Source: Pseudomonadota bacterium | Lineage (GTDB): Bacteria; Myxococcota_A; Bradymonadia; UBA4248 | Assembly (NCBI GenBank): GCA_017441205.1 | Contig: JAFRYG010000020.1 | Coordinates: 1-57,915, forward strand | Length of the DNA: 57,915 bases | Reading direction: 5' to 3' | Program-made: the position numbers and the translations under genes | Shown here: piece by piece, positions 27,901-35,345 of the stretch | Numbering within the stretch: position 1 is the stretch's first letter | Layout: the number at the start of each line of letters is the position of its first letter | Notes under the pieces: generated by a model | Databases searched by the model: none | Told to the model about the DNA's origin: nothing | Seen by the model: only the letters and a program-made list of their open reading frames with translations

Positions 27901-28289
27901 TTGTTATTTTCCGGATTTTTCCAATCAACGAGCGCAATGATTTCACCTTTTCCAGTTTCTGGATTATCAACCACCATTCCATTGCGCATCCATGTATATA
28001 ACTTTTGATTTAGCTCGTATAAATTTGAACAGGCATATTTGCCATGTGTATGACACCGACCGATTTCATGATCCAACTTAGAAATGGCATTATCAATCAT
28101 ATCGTCTTTGTATTTGTTTTGCCTTCTCAACCATGACCTGAACATTTCGACATCCATGCACGGATGATCGACCCTGTTGTTCATTTCATTCCCATTGTAT
28201 GTATATCCAAGTTGTTCCGAAAAGAACGTCACCACTCGGTTTTGTGTGGCTCGTTCGGGATCGCCGACGTTGACGGTAAGATCTGACAT
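24942..28289 (-). CDS. hsdR: Type I restriction enzyme R subunit HsdR
   Basis: 1115 residues. The N-terminal PD-(D/E)XK nuclease has D152 and E166-L-K168 (RRADIVVYING...IELKR). The SF2 translocase shows Walker A QGSGKT (323-328), DECH near 434 and motif III GFTGTP; the C-terminal half holds a helical region that binds the methylase. With HsdM and HsdS it cleaves DNA lacking the host methylation pattern. It starts 4 nt after a DUF1016 gene and overlaps the metallopeptidase start, so hsdS, DUF1016, hsdR and the peptidase read as one operon. No break is visible. Confidence 0.95.
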   Translation of the reverse strand: MSDLTVNVGDPERATQNRVVTFFSEQLGYTYNGNEMNNRVDHPCMDVEMFRSWLRRQNKYKDDMIDNAISKLDHEIGRCHTHGKYACSNLYELNQKLYTWMRNGMVVDNPETGKGEIIALVDWKNPENNNYTFKEEVWFRNHQSATDWRRADIVVYINGMAIADIELKRASVSVENAVEQLQGYVENNLRSFCFNTLLVAGNETQGIKYGAIGAKSQYFMQWKEESPNQLRRNDNLDRGECAEIGIARDVANIRAAAGNNRLLQELSSLFEKSRLLDMMRWGILYDGGTKKIVRYHQYFALVAARQRLLYGKDKKGGMIWHTQGSGKTITMICLMRWILENKQDPRILIVTDREELDDMMAKILFSNKQILSVGYTRAESCDHLCQLLEEKPGMTNTKLICTLIHKFLNKRYVGDGGNDLEFVNTIQKIQALQITGNFYIFIDECHRSQAGIMHAAMKKLIPNAVLIGFTGTPIIKAEKDDISRMSEVIFGDYIHKYLYSQAVKDKVVLPLRYEARKAGLMIDDKEELDDEIKVYFDQHHSRLTEEEREKIYKWFSTKAYDSEKRLKHIVKDIQSDFKQMMTSPNKPIPRLQHGGNAMLAVKDIYRAFKYYDLFQERGFSECAVVASYDGDPKALERNDNSEEWFKAKTYHDMLDKYGQNINRYCDSKSLQKNLSDHDKFEIYIRDKFMKEPNNVKLLIVVDKLLTGFDAPSCSVLYLDKPMKDHTMFQAVCRVNRLDDNSKEWGQIVDYCFQFERLQESMNDYTGDCMNIPGYDPQDLLDMLKAASDAAYQMFSDMLEALRALCEHLKEDNGKLGDKARAYFCYEGDENTLKHRRDDLYQYTNSMIRNYHAMPAEMQEKYRHELKLYVNLRDEIKRLSCEVNDENDIRQIIEMSSASIRQIMNDHLEASKVTNEFSMHNLTGLTANTKPIDVVRDLIEKFKASNGNIEKEDMGLAADIIHNNMMAELRSRMDQDPVKYKKLSELLEEYLKKYEDAQKTFEDMVNDIQNDIVDKMDQPDENLPESILHAEHPEACGALYKNLIENEIFVPEECEIVVVEIERIMLEEAQAEWCSNPAKRGNVEECILRVLEVHGKANESTLKLVMDIISNQDVYS

Positions 28290-28293
28290 ATTA

Positions 28294-29307
28294 TTAATCT
28301 CCTTTTGAAATATAATTGTCCAAACGAAGTTCTCGTTTTAGTTCCTCTTCAGTTGGCAGGTAAGTCAGATATTTAGAGGCATATATCTGATCATTATCTT
28401 CAGGAAGCGTATATTTTACAACAGCATCATTCTTTTCTGCACACAAGACGATGCCAATCGGTTTATGATCTCCCTCATTCATCAGTTCCCGAGTATAATA
28501 GTTCACATACATCTGCATTTGACCAATATCCTGATGCGTTAGTTCTCCCGTTTTAATATCTATCAATACAAAACATTTGAGAATATAGTTATAGAAAACC
28601 AGATCGATAAAAAAGTCCTGTCCACCCAATGAAAACCGCTTTTGGCGTGCTTCAAAACAAAATCCCCGTCCGAGTTCCAGAAGGAACTGCTGCAAATGAT
28701 CAAGCATTGCCTGTTCGACATCGCTTTCATAGACACGGGTGTCTGGCTTTATTTGTAAAAACTCCATCACGTAAGGATCTTTGACGAGTTTTTCATATTC
28801 CGGTTTAGGTTCACTGATTTGAATTTCGGCGGCAACACTTTCTTTGTCCTGGCTGGCTAACATCCTTTGGTAAAACATGGTGTGAATCTGCCTCTCCAAC
28901 TGCCGTACACTCCAGGCTGATTTGGCACACTCACTCGCATAAAAGTCACGTGCTTCTTTATCCTGAATGCGCATCAGCACGCGATAATGCGACCAGCTCA
29001 ATTCGCTCCACAGTGTGGAGCGTTTTGGAAACGTCAGATAAAATTGACGCATGTTACGCAATCCTTGAACGCTGAACCCAGATCCGAACTCTGCAGTCAG
29101 GCGCTCCGAGATGAACTGCAACACCTGTTTGCCATACGCCGCACGGTCATTGTCGCCGCACTCTTTGAATATCGCTTCACCGATACGCCAATAGGCATCG
29201 ACCATCGCACTGTTGACGGCCACCCGCACCTGACGCTGTGCATCCACGACATAGCCGCGAATGGTTTGATATGTCTGTTCCTGCGCTTGTTTTTTCATTG
29301 ACACCAT
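28294..29307 (-). CDS. DUF1016 (YhcG-type) PDDEXK nuclease, copy 2, inside the hsd operon
   Basis: 337 residues, full length, ATG 29307 preceded by AGGAGG. N-terminal DUF1016_N domain (GSGFSVQGLRNMRQFYLTFPK) and PDDEXK domain with FFIDLVFYNYILKCFVLIDIKTG and GQMQMYVNYYT. Clearly diverged from copy 1, so it is not a recent duplicate. It sits between hsdS and hsdR, 4 nt before hsdR, so it is expected to be made together with the restriction subunits. Whether it modulates the enzyme or is a separate defence factor is not known. Confidence 0.88.
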   Translation of the reverse strand: MVSMKKQAQEQTYQTIRGYVVDAQRQVRVAVNSAMVDAYWRIGEAIFKECGDNDRAAYGKQVLQFISERLTAEFGSGFSVQGLRNMRQFYLTFPKRSTLWSELSWSHYRVLMRIQDKEARDFYASECAKSAWSVRQLERQIHTMFYQRMLASQDKESVAAEIQISEPKPEYEKLVKDPYVMEFLQIKPDTRVYESDVEQAMLDHLQQFLLELGRGFCFEARQKRFSLGGQDFFIDLVFYNYILKCFVLIDIKTGELTHQDIGQMQMYVNYYTRELMNEGDHKPIGIVLCAEKNDAVVKYTLPEDNDQIYASKYLTYLPTEEELKRELRLDNYISKGD

Positions 29308-29413
29308 AAATCCTCCTGCAACATTTTAACCATCGCTCACCAACGAGCCCCCAACCTCATAACTCGCCAGGCGACAAGTGTCGAACATAATTGCATGAAA
29401 ATTTTGTTCACTA

Positions 29414-30664
29414 TTAAATTTTTAATCGCACGCGCCCCGTGAGCAAATCCTGCATCATGCCCTGCTTGATCCTGGTGTATTTATTGCGCTTCGCTTCCAA
29501 TGCTTCGATCTCTGCATCCATATCCGACAATACCGACGCAATCGCTCGTTGTTCGGGAAGGGGAGGGAGAGGGATTGGAATACTTGCCAATTCTGTTGAT
29601 GTAATTGCAGGATAACTTGTTCCTGTACATTTTTCTAATACAGAAGTCATAAATGAATATGTATTTACAACATAATATACAAACAAACCACAGTTTGAAC
29701 GAATTATCGCATATCCTGTCGATGCAACATACTTGTCTGAATCGAACTTAATATACAAATTGTTTAATTGATACGGTCGAACTAATTGATATAATACATC
29801 GTATTGACGAAACAATCGTTGAGCTCTACTAGGTGCATTATCTCTTTCAATTAGTTTTTTATTAAGAATTTTTCCAGACACAACAGATTCAAGATCAATA
29901 TAATAGAAAGTATTTGGTAGTCCTGTGCTTTCAGGATTAATTGTACATACCTCCCCCAACGTCTTCACCTCCCAATCCTCTGGGATTTCGACGAGTTCGG
30001 TGTGTTTGTAGCCTTTGCCCTTGCCAAAACCTTTAAGTCGCTTTTTGCCCGATAACAGTTGCTGCATCGTGCCCTGTTTGATCTTGCGCTTTTTGTCGAT
30101 GAGCCGGTCGAGGGCTTCGATGAGTGCATCGACATCAGAGAGTGCCGACGCAATCGCTCGTTGTTCGGGAAGGGGAGGAAGAACGATAAATAAACCTGTA
30201 ATAGTCGATGTACTTATGCTTGCCTGATTTACAGCTTGTTGCGCTCTTTTTTTTACATCTTGTTTAAATCTAGCACAATTCATAAGATAATATAAAAATA
30301 GTGAATTAGTAATCTTGTTATTAGCTCTGATACAAATCAGATTCATTCCATGATATAAAGTTTTATTAGAGCTATAATATGCTGTTTTACCAATATGTTC
30401 AATACTATTGATATGACTAAACAGAATATCACCATGCTTAAGTTGATATAATTCATCCGGTTTATCTTTCACATATCCAACTTTCTTGAAATCGACAACA
30501 CCATTAGAGATAGTTTCTATTCGAGAAACCTTATATGTGCCGTATTCAAAGGGGTTGTAATTGTATCCATTACAAAGCTTGCTTGCTATGTCCCCCAACG
30601 TCTTCACTTCCCAATCCTCTGGGATTTCGCCGAGTTCGGTGTGCTTGTAGCCTTTGCGCGTCAT
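29414..30664 (-). CDS. hsdS: Type I restriction specificity subunit HsdS
   Basis: 416 residues from ATG 30664 (AAGGAG 8-9 nt upstream); the frame is open to 30796 without support. Two target-recognition domains each begin GYKHTEL-EIPEDWEVKTLG and end with a conserved helix LPPLPEQRAIAS...SD-DA-IEAL. The shared segments are almost identical in DNA (29952-30018 versus 30592-30658, and about 29538-29570 versus 30148-30180), typical spacers that allow recognition-domain exchange. The subunit determines the bipartite DNA target of the HsdR/HsdM complex. Confidence 0.94.
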   Translation of the reverse strand: MTRKGYKHTELGEIPEDWEVKTLGDIASKLCNGYNYNPFEYGTYKVSRIETISNGVVDFKKVGYVKDKPDELYQLKHGDILFSHINSIEHIGKTAYYSSNKTLYHGMNLICIRANNKITNSLFLYYLMNCARFKQDVKKRAQQAVNQASISTSTITGLFIVLPPLPEQRAIASALSDVDALIEALDRLIDKKRKIKQGTMQQLLSGKKRLKGFGKGKGYKHTELVEIPEDWEVKTLGEVCTINPESTGLPNTFYYIDLESVVSGKILNKKLIERDNAPSRAQRLFRQYDVLYQLVRPYQLNNLYIKFDSDKYVASTGYAIIRSNCGLFVYYVVNTYSFMTSVLEKCTGTSYPAITSTELASIPIPLPPLPEQRAIASVLSDMDAEIEALEAKRNKYTRIKQGMMQDLLTGRVRLKI

Positions 30665-30732
30665 GGTGTGATATCTCCTTATGGTGTTGGGATGGTTTAT
30701 CGTGATGGTGATGGGTTTTAGCGGTTTTGGTG

Positions 30733-30832
30733 GAACCCCTATGGGGTTCGCAATTTGCTGGTTTTGTTTGATCCCCCGGTAGCCGCTATGCGTCAACCGG
30801 GGGCTACAAATATGGAAGCCCTAACGGGCTTC
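30733..30832. repeat. Three short GC-rich hairpins between hsdS and the toxin-antitoxin promoter
   Basis: 30733-30749: GAACCCC/GGGGTTC around TAT. 30773-30803: CCCCCGGT/ACCGGGGG. 30815-30832: GAAGCCC/GGGCTTC around TAAC. Their CCCTA-GGG core differs from the bulged family and recurs at 33961-33970. They may terminate or insulate divergent transcription. Confidence 0.65.
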
Positions 30833-30846
30833 TGCGTGAGTGAGGT

Positions 30847-30904
30847 TTGGTGTTTCACGAATCGATGTGCTATAATGCAAATGGTAGTTGGCATATTTGC
30901 CAAC
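30847..30904 (+). promoter_or_regulatory. Promoter and operator of the YoeB-type toxin-antitoxin pair
   Basis: TTGGTG (30847-30852), 18 bp, then TATAAT (30871-30876) with a TGC extended -10. Overlapping the expected start of transcription is the palindrome GTTGGCA-TATT-TGCCAAC (30887-30904), a probable binding site for autoregulation by the antitoxin complex. Confidence 0.65.
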
Positions 30905-30926
30905 CGTAATGAAGATGGAGGGTTGT

Positions 30927-31151
30927 ATGTCGCCATTGCGAGAGATGACATTGGACGAAATCAGCATGATGACTGAGGAACAGATTCGCGCCGTATGGCA
31001 GTTGCTCGAAAGCGTGAAAGCCTTTGCCCATTTTTCTGCCCAGAAACAGGACGATCCTTTTTACTCGCCAGAGAATCAGCGCTTTATTGAAGAAGGCGTA
31101 AATGCATTGAACGACGGAAAAGGGGTTGAACACGACCTGATTGAGGTTTGA
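30927..31151 (+). CDS. Antitoxin of a YoeB-type pair
   Basis: 74 residues from ATG 30927, which follows GGAGGG; the frame extends to 30888 without a better start. Hydrophilic, with helical stretches LDEISMMTEEQIRAVWQLLESVKAF and a C-terminal part FYSPENQRFIEEGVNALNDG resembling the toxin-binding tail of RelB/YefM-like antitoxins. The toxin gene follows 2 nt after the stop. It lies on the strand opposite to the hsd genes, between hsdM and hsdS. Confidence 0.75.
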   Translation: MSPLREMTLDEISMMTEEQIRAVWQLLESVKAFAHFSAQKQDDPFYSPENQRFIEEGVNALNDGKGVEHDLIEV

Positions 31152-31153
31152 GC

Positions 31154-31417
31154 ATGAAACTTGTTTGGTTTGACAAAGCATGGGAGGATTACCTCTACTG
31201 GCAAACGCAAGATAAACGAACGCTCAAACGTGTTAATGAACTCATCAGGGACATCGACAGAAATGGTGCACTAACTGGTATTGGCAAGCCGGAAGCCCTA
31301 AAAGACAATCTTTGTGGCTGGTATAGCCGTCGCATTGATGATGTGAATCGCTTAGTGTATCGCATAACCGAAGATGGTGTGATTGAGATTGTGATGTGTC
31401 GAGGACATTATTCATAA
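31154..31417 (+). CDS. Txe/YoeB family mRNA interferase toxin
   Basis: 87 residues from ATG 31154 with GAGG 7 nt upstream. The sequence follows the family from end to end: LVWFDKAWEDYLYWQTQDKRTLKRVNELIRDI, then GIGKPEALKDNLCGWYSRRIDDVNRLVYRI and a terminal MCRGHYS, containing the Glu/Arg/His/Tyr catalytic set. YoeB toxins cleave mRNA at the ribosome. It may stabilise the restriction locus by addiction; that is inference. Confidence 0.9.
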   Translation: MKLVWFDKAWEDYLYWQTQDKRTLKRVNELIRDIDRNGALTGIGKPEALKDNLCGWYSRRIDDVNRLVYRITEDGVIEIVMCRGHYS

Positions 31418-31422
31418 GCATG

Positions 31423-31488
31423 GCGAGGCGTATTGAGCGCAGCGAAATAGCCGAGCAGGCGAGGCGTATCGGGCAAAGCCCGATAGCC
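31423..31488. repeat. Two bulged hairpins between the toxin gene and hsdM
   Basis: 31463-31488: GGC, unpaired G, TATCGGGC, loop AAA, GCCCGATA, GCC. An imperfect neighbour lies at 31423-31455 (GGC, G, TATT ... AATA, GCC). They lie between two convergent gene ends and could act as a bidirectional terminator. Confidence 0.75.
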
Positions 31489-31495
31489 TGCCCCA

Positions 31496-33928
31496 TCAAA
31501 TCCCCATATCCGAAAGATGTTGTTTGACGCGGGCTTCGAGTGCATCGACCTCGCTCTGGCATTCCTCAAGGGTATTGGCGTAGCGTTCGACCAATTCCGA
31601 GAGTGAGGCGGCAAAGCGGTGCGCGACATTTTTATAGAGGTCGCCCAGGCGTGCGGAGAGTTCGGGGAACCATTTGGCATAGAGCAGGGCGATGACATCT
31701 GCTTTGGTGAACTTCGGATAGAGGGCGCGCGCGTCGGCATCGAGGGAGGTGGCGCGTCCTTTGGCGAGTTTGTCCGCATCGGAAAGCGATTTAGCGAGTT
31801 TTATGAGCGCTTCGATTTGTTGAACTGCCTCTTTGTCCTTGTCGGCTTTGGCTTGTTTTAGCGCAGCATTGGCGGCCGTTTGCGTAAATTCGTCTTTATC
31901 GTTCAGGCAGTCGCGGCGCGGATCGTCCTCACCATCCTTAAATTCTTCGATCGCCTGTTCTAAAGATTCTTGCGAAGCATCGCATTGGCGCTCGGTTTCG
32001 CGTAATTCTGCCAGTCGGTCGGGGAAGTTTTGGGCGATGACAATGTTTTTGGGAATGAGCGCACCATCCCAATTTTTCTCGGTTTCCTTGCCTTTTTTAG
32101 ATATCGACATTTCCCGTTCGATATCGCGAGCCACTTCCCATCCATCGGCGCAAAGCGCATAGAGATCATCGGCCATGGTTTCGGCACAGTAACCCATCAG
32201 TATTTGATACACGTCGTATTCGTCCAGTAATCGTGCTTGACTATAGATTTCGCGCAAGGATTTTTGTAGTTCGTCTTGTATATTTTTGGCATTGCCGGCT
32301 TTGTCAAACGCAGGTGCAATGAGTTTTTCTGCCACTTTTCGCCATTGTACAAAGCGATTTTGTACATCTTCGTGAAGTGATTTCATGCCCGGTGCTTCGA
32401 GTATCGCATCGTTGATTTCATCGACCTTGACCGTACACACTTCAAAGCCTTTGCGTTCTTTGAGCGGCTTGAACAATGATTTACGCAATTGTGGAAAGAC
32501 ATCCCAATAATGCTTGAATTTGTCGATTTCAGAGGTCGGAATGCCGCCATAAATATGTGCATCCAGATTTTGTTCTGCTTCATCCGAAGGGGGCTGTACA
32601 TAGCGCGGAATGTTTAGATTATATTCATTCTTTTGTATTTCTTCGAGTGTTGCAAAGTGAGAATAGAACTCGATTTCGGTGCGGTTAAGGAATGTTTCGG
32701 TGATTTTGGCGATATCCTGTTCGCGCAATCTATTTTTATTTCCGTCTTTGATATAATCGCGGCTTGCGTCGATAAAGAAAATGCCCCTGGCCCCCTCTAA
32801 ATCTCCCCCAGCGGGGGAGACTTGCGGATTTGCCTTGGATTTATCGAGCATGAGAATACATGCAGGGATACCGGTACCGTAGAAGAGATTGGCAGGTAAT
32901 CCGATAATGCCCTGAATGAGTCCTTGCTGGATAATATCGGTGCGGATTTGTGCTTCGATACCGCCACGGAACAACACGCCATGCGGTAGAATGACGGCGG
33001 CTTTTCCTGTATCTTTCATCGAATAGATGACGTGCAGCAACCAGGCATAATCGCCATTCGATTTGAGATCGTATTTATTAAAGCGCGGATCGTGTGTTTT
33101 ATCGACATCCTTATCCCATTTTTTATCGGAGAATGGCGGATTGACGACGACATAGTCGAATTTCTTAATCTCATTCCCTTCTTTGAAATGGGGTTTGGAG
33201 AGTGTGCTTTCGTTGCCCCAGATTTCAGCGCCAAGTCTTTGGTGCAGAAAACAGTTCATCATGGCGAGTGCGGCGGTTTCCGGGCTGATTTCCTGGCCAT
33301 AGATGGAGATATTGCGCCCGGATTGCTCGGCGGCGCGAATCAGGAGCGATGCAGAACCGCAGGCGGGATCATACAGCGTCACGCGGTTGGATTCTGCTTT
33401 TTCAATTTCTATTATTTTGGCAAGTATTCTGGAGACTTCGGCGGGTGTATAGAACTGCCCTTTGGATTTGCCCGAAGCCACCGCAAACTGACGTACCAGA
33501 TATTCGTAGGCATCCCCAAGTATATCGTCATCGTTGGCGTGATTATGAGAAAAGTCAAATCGTGAAAATAGATTAATCAAAGACGAAATCGTGTGGTTTC
33601 GTTCATTTTCCGGCCCAAGCTGATTAAAATCGGAAATATTGACAATACCTTGATAATTCTGATTGTTGTCGGCAAATTTCCGCATTGCATCGTTGACTTT
33701 TTGTGCCAGACCGGGTTGCGTAGAGGATTTGACGAGATCGTCGTAGGAATAGCCTTCGTCAATGCTGAGCGTGCGCGAGTTCGGATTTTTCTTTTTCAGA
33801 TCGGATGCATATTTGAGAAATAATAATGTTAATATATAATCTTTATATTTATGCGGTTCTACGCCGCCGCGCAGTTCATCGCAGCTTTTCCAAAGTGTAC
33901 TGTAGAGTTCTCGTTTTTTTATGGCCAT
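31496..33928 (-). CDS. hsdM: Type I modification methyltransferase subunit HsdM
   Basis: 810 residues. N-terminal helical domain, then an N6-adenine methyltransferase with SAM motif DPACGSASLLI (187-197) and catalytic NPPF (263-266). The C-terminal third (about 480-810) is long, charged and coiled-coil-like, beyond the usual 500-550 residues but seen in some HsdM. An 11-residue block (VSPAGGDLEGA, about 369-379) interrupts the conserved stretch LDKSKANPQ/RGIFFIDASRD; it is encoded by a 33-bp palindromic insertion and appears tolerated. hsdM is separated from hsdS by the oppositely oriented toxin-antitoxin pair, so it likely has its own promoter. Confidence 0.93.
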   Translation of the reverse strand: MAIKKRELYSTLWKSCDELRGGVEPHKYKDYILTLLFLKYASDLKKKNPNSRTLSIDEGYSYDDLVKSSTQPGLAQKVNDAMRKFADNNQNYQGIVNISDFNQLGPENERNHTISSLINLFSRFDFSHNHANDDDILGDAYEYLVRQFAVASGKSKGQFYTPAEVSRILAKIIEIEKAESNRVTLYDPACGSASLLIRAAEQSGRNISIYGQEISPETAALAMMNCFLHQRLGAEIWGNESTLSKPHFKEGNEIKKFDYVVVNPPFSDKKWDKDVDKTHDPRFNKYDLKSNGDYAWLLHVIYSMKDTGKAAVILPHGVLFRGGIEAQIRTDIIQQGLIQGIIGLPANLFYGTGIPACILMLDKSKANPQVSPAGGDLEGARGIFFIDASRDYIKDGNKNRLREQDIAKITETFLNRTEIEFYSHFATLEEIQKNEYNLNIPRYVQPPSDEAEQNLDAHIYGGIPTSEIDKFKHYWDVFPQLRKSLFKPLKERKGFEVCTVKVDEINDAILEAPGMKSLHEDVQNRFVQWRKVAEKLIAPAFDKAGNAKNIQDELQKSLREIYSQARLLDEYDVYQILMGYCAETMADDLYALCADGWEVARDIEREMSISKKGKETEKNWDGALIPKNIVIAQNFPDRLAELRETERQCDASQESLEQAIEEFKDGEDDPRRDCLNDKDEFTQTAANAALKQAKADKDKEAVQQIEALIKLAKSLSDADKLAKGRATSLDADARALYPKFTKADVIALLYAKWFPELSARLGDLYKNVAHRFAASLSELVERYANTLEECQSEVDALEARVKQHLSDMGI
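32789..32821 (-). repeat. In-frame palindromic insertion inside hsdM
   Basis: 33 bp inserted between the codons for NPQ and RGIFF. Its hairpin is TCTCCCCC / GGGGGAGA around AGC (32802-32820), flanked by CCCCCTCTAAA. A related string, CTTCCCCC-ACT-GCGGGGGACTT, lies intergenically at about 57707-57730, and a CCCTCTCC...GAGGG version at 34580-34602. Length divisible by three preserves the frame. Confidence 0.75.
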
Positions 33929-33949
33929 GGCTTACTCTTTTTTGTGAGC

Positions 33950-34016
33950 AAGCACACGCAACCCTATGGGATGGACACAGTCAAGCACATGCAACCCACA
34001 GGGCATGCGTGTGCTT
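33950..34016. repeat. Inverted/direct repeat upstream of hsdM
   Basis: AAGCACACGCA (33950-33960) pairs with TGCGTGTGCTT (34006-34016). Inside lies a near-duplicate, AAGCACATGCAACCC, giving a direct repeat with a period of about 33 bp (CACGCAACCCTATGGG and CATGCAACCCACAGGG). It is placed where the hsdM promoter would be. A further hairpin, CGATGGCA/TGCCATCG, lies at about 34059-34080. Confidence 0.6.
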
Positions 34017-34340
34017 AGATTGTGGTTATCCTGTTAAAACTAAATGTATCAGACCATTTGGCGATGGCAGCAGATGCCATCGATTGGGCATGGAAGATGT
34101 CAATGCTGTGGGCCCCTCCCTCAGACTGGAGTGAGCGGCGATCGATGCACCTAGGGCATTTGAGCGAGTAATCGACTAATCGGAAGAATGATGAATTATA
34201 TTCACCCCCCCCATAAATTTAGGAATATTATTCATATATTCTCCACATGTTTGAGGCTGATGCAGATCGACCCGCGATTGCGCGAGCCATAACGGGGTGA
34301 ATTTAACACAGGATGGAAGAGCGGGAAACAGCAAAAAGGG

Positions 34341-34622
34341 GCGGCGTATTTGCTTATCGCGCCGTGCGGGCCACACGGCGCGATATGCAAATAGCCCGCC
34401 GCCAGCGCCCGCGTATCGCGTAGCGATAGCGGGCGTCAAGCGAGCTGTAGGCACGTGTCGTGACACGTGATAAAGCGAGCCCAAATATGGCAACGCCGGT
34501 CGTATCGCGCAGCGATAGGCCGGCGCGCAGGGCGTATCGGCGACCTCACCTACCCCCCAGCCGCTTCGCGGCTGTCCCCCCTCCCTCTCCAGATTGGCGA
34601 GGGAAGTGGGAGCCGATAGCCC
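34341..34622. repeat. Cluster of four bulged hairpins (gap 33929-34645)
   Basis: 34341-34400: GGC, G, TATTTGC, then 12-bp TATCGCGCCGTG/CACGGCGCGATA, GCAAATA, GCC. 34405-34435: CGCCCGC, G, TATCGC, GTA, GCGATA, GCGGGCG. 34494-34524: GCCGGTC, G, TATCGC, GCA, GCGATA, GGCCGGC. 34530-34622: GGGC, G, TATCGGC ... GCCGATA, GCCC, with a 70-nt loop holding two other hairpins. An inverted copy of the ACGTGTCGTGACACGT repeat lies at about 34452-34468. The remaining 34020-34340 shows no gene; it contains a run of eight Cs at 34205-34212. Confidence 0.85.
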
Positions 34623-34645
34623 GCGCATATATGAATATATATATA

Positions 34646-35224
34646 TTAATTTTTTCGTTCCCGATAATGTTCTTCGGCAATTGCAACGGCTTTTTTGAGT
34701 TTTTCTGCAAGAACTGCTTTATCCGGGAGCTGTGTATAGTATTGTGCGACTTTAACCGGGCTGTTTTCATTGAGCATAAGGTACTGAATATGTTCAGTAT
34801 TTCCTTCAGAACAGAGAATCAGGCCAATTGGCGATTCTTCCCATGCTTTGCGTTCTTTCAGCCTCATCAGCGACCGCAGCTGCGTCCAGCTCAATTGTGT
34901 ACGCACTGCGTACACAATTTCATCCTCCGTGAAAACCGATGCAGCGCGCAGACAGTGCTGGAGTTTGTAAAATCCCCATCCATTCCCATATTTGGCGGTC
35001 AATTTGACTGCGAGATTCTTCACAACCTGCTTGCCATAAGAGGCACGCTGGTTGTCCAGAACATCCTCTTTGATCCGCTTGCCCACATACCAGTTGGTCA
35101 TGCAGATTTCAGCATTAATATAAGTCGCCAGGCGACCTCGCGCCCCATCAATGATGCCGCATACGTCTGTGTAGAGCGCCCCTTCGTCAGTCAATGATAC
35201 CTGAGTTTTTTCATTCTTATCCAT
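34646..35224 (-). pseudogene. DUF1016 gene copy 3 with the nuclease core deleted in frame
   Basis: 192 residues, open from ATG 35224 (GAGAGG upstream). The DUF1016_N domain runs to about residue 118 (GWGFYKLQHCLRAASVF, SWTQLRSLMRLKE) and then passes directly into the extreme C-terminal part of the nuclease domain (SPIGLILCSEGNTEHIQYLM, YYTQLPDKAVLAEKL). About 150 residues, including the D...xLK catalytic core present in copies 1 and 2, are missing without loss of frame. It may be decaying, or a catalytically dead derivative retaining binding ability. The next gene downstream on this strand is the hsd cluster. Confidence 0.8.
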
Positions 35225-35345
35225 ACTCGCCTCTCCGTAGCAATGGCGAGCCTTTCAGCGGCCCACGTTTGGCGAGTATCTTTATTCACTCGCTTTGTGC
35301 GAGCGAGTCAAGATGAAATCTTTGGGTATCGAACTGCATTGGAGA

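Noticed and set aside
30665-30796. N-terminal extension of HsdS
   Set aside because: The extra residues come from hairpin-rich intergenic DNA; ATG 30664 has a strong AAGGAG site and begins the conserved sequence.
34156-34470. Possible prophage or integrase attachment site at the island edge
   Set aside because: No integrase, tRNA gene or flanking direct repeat of suitable type seen.
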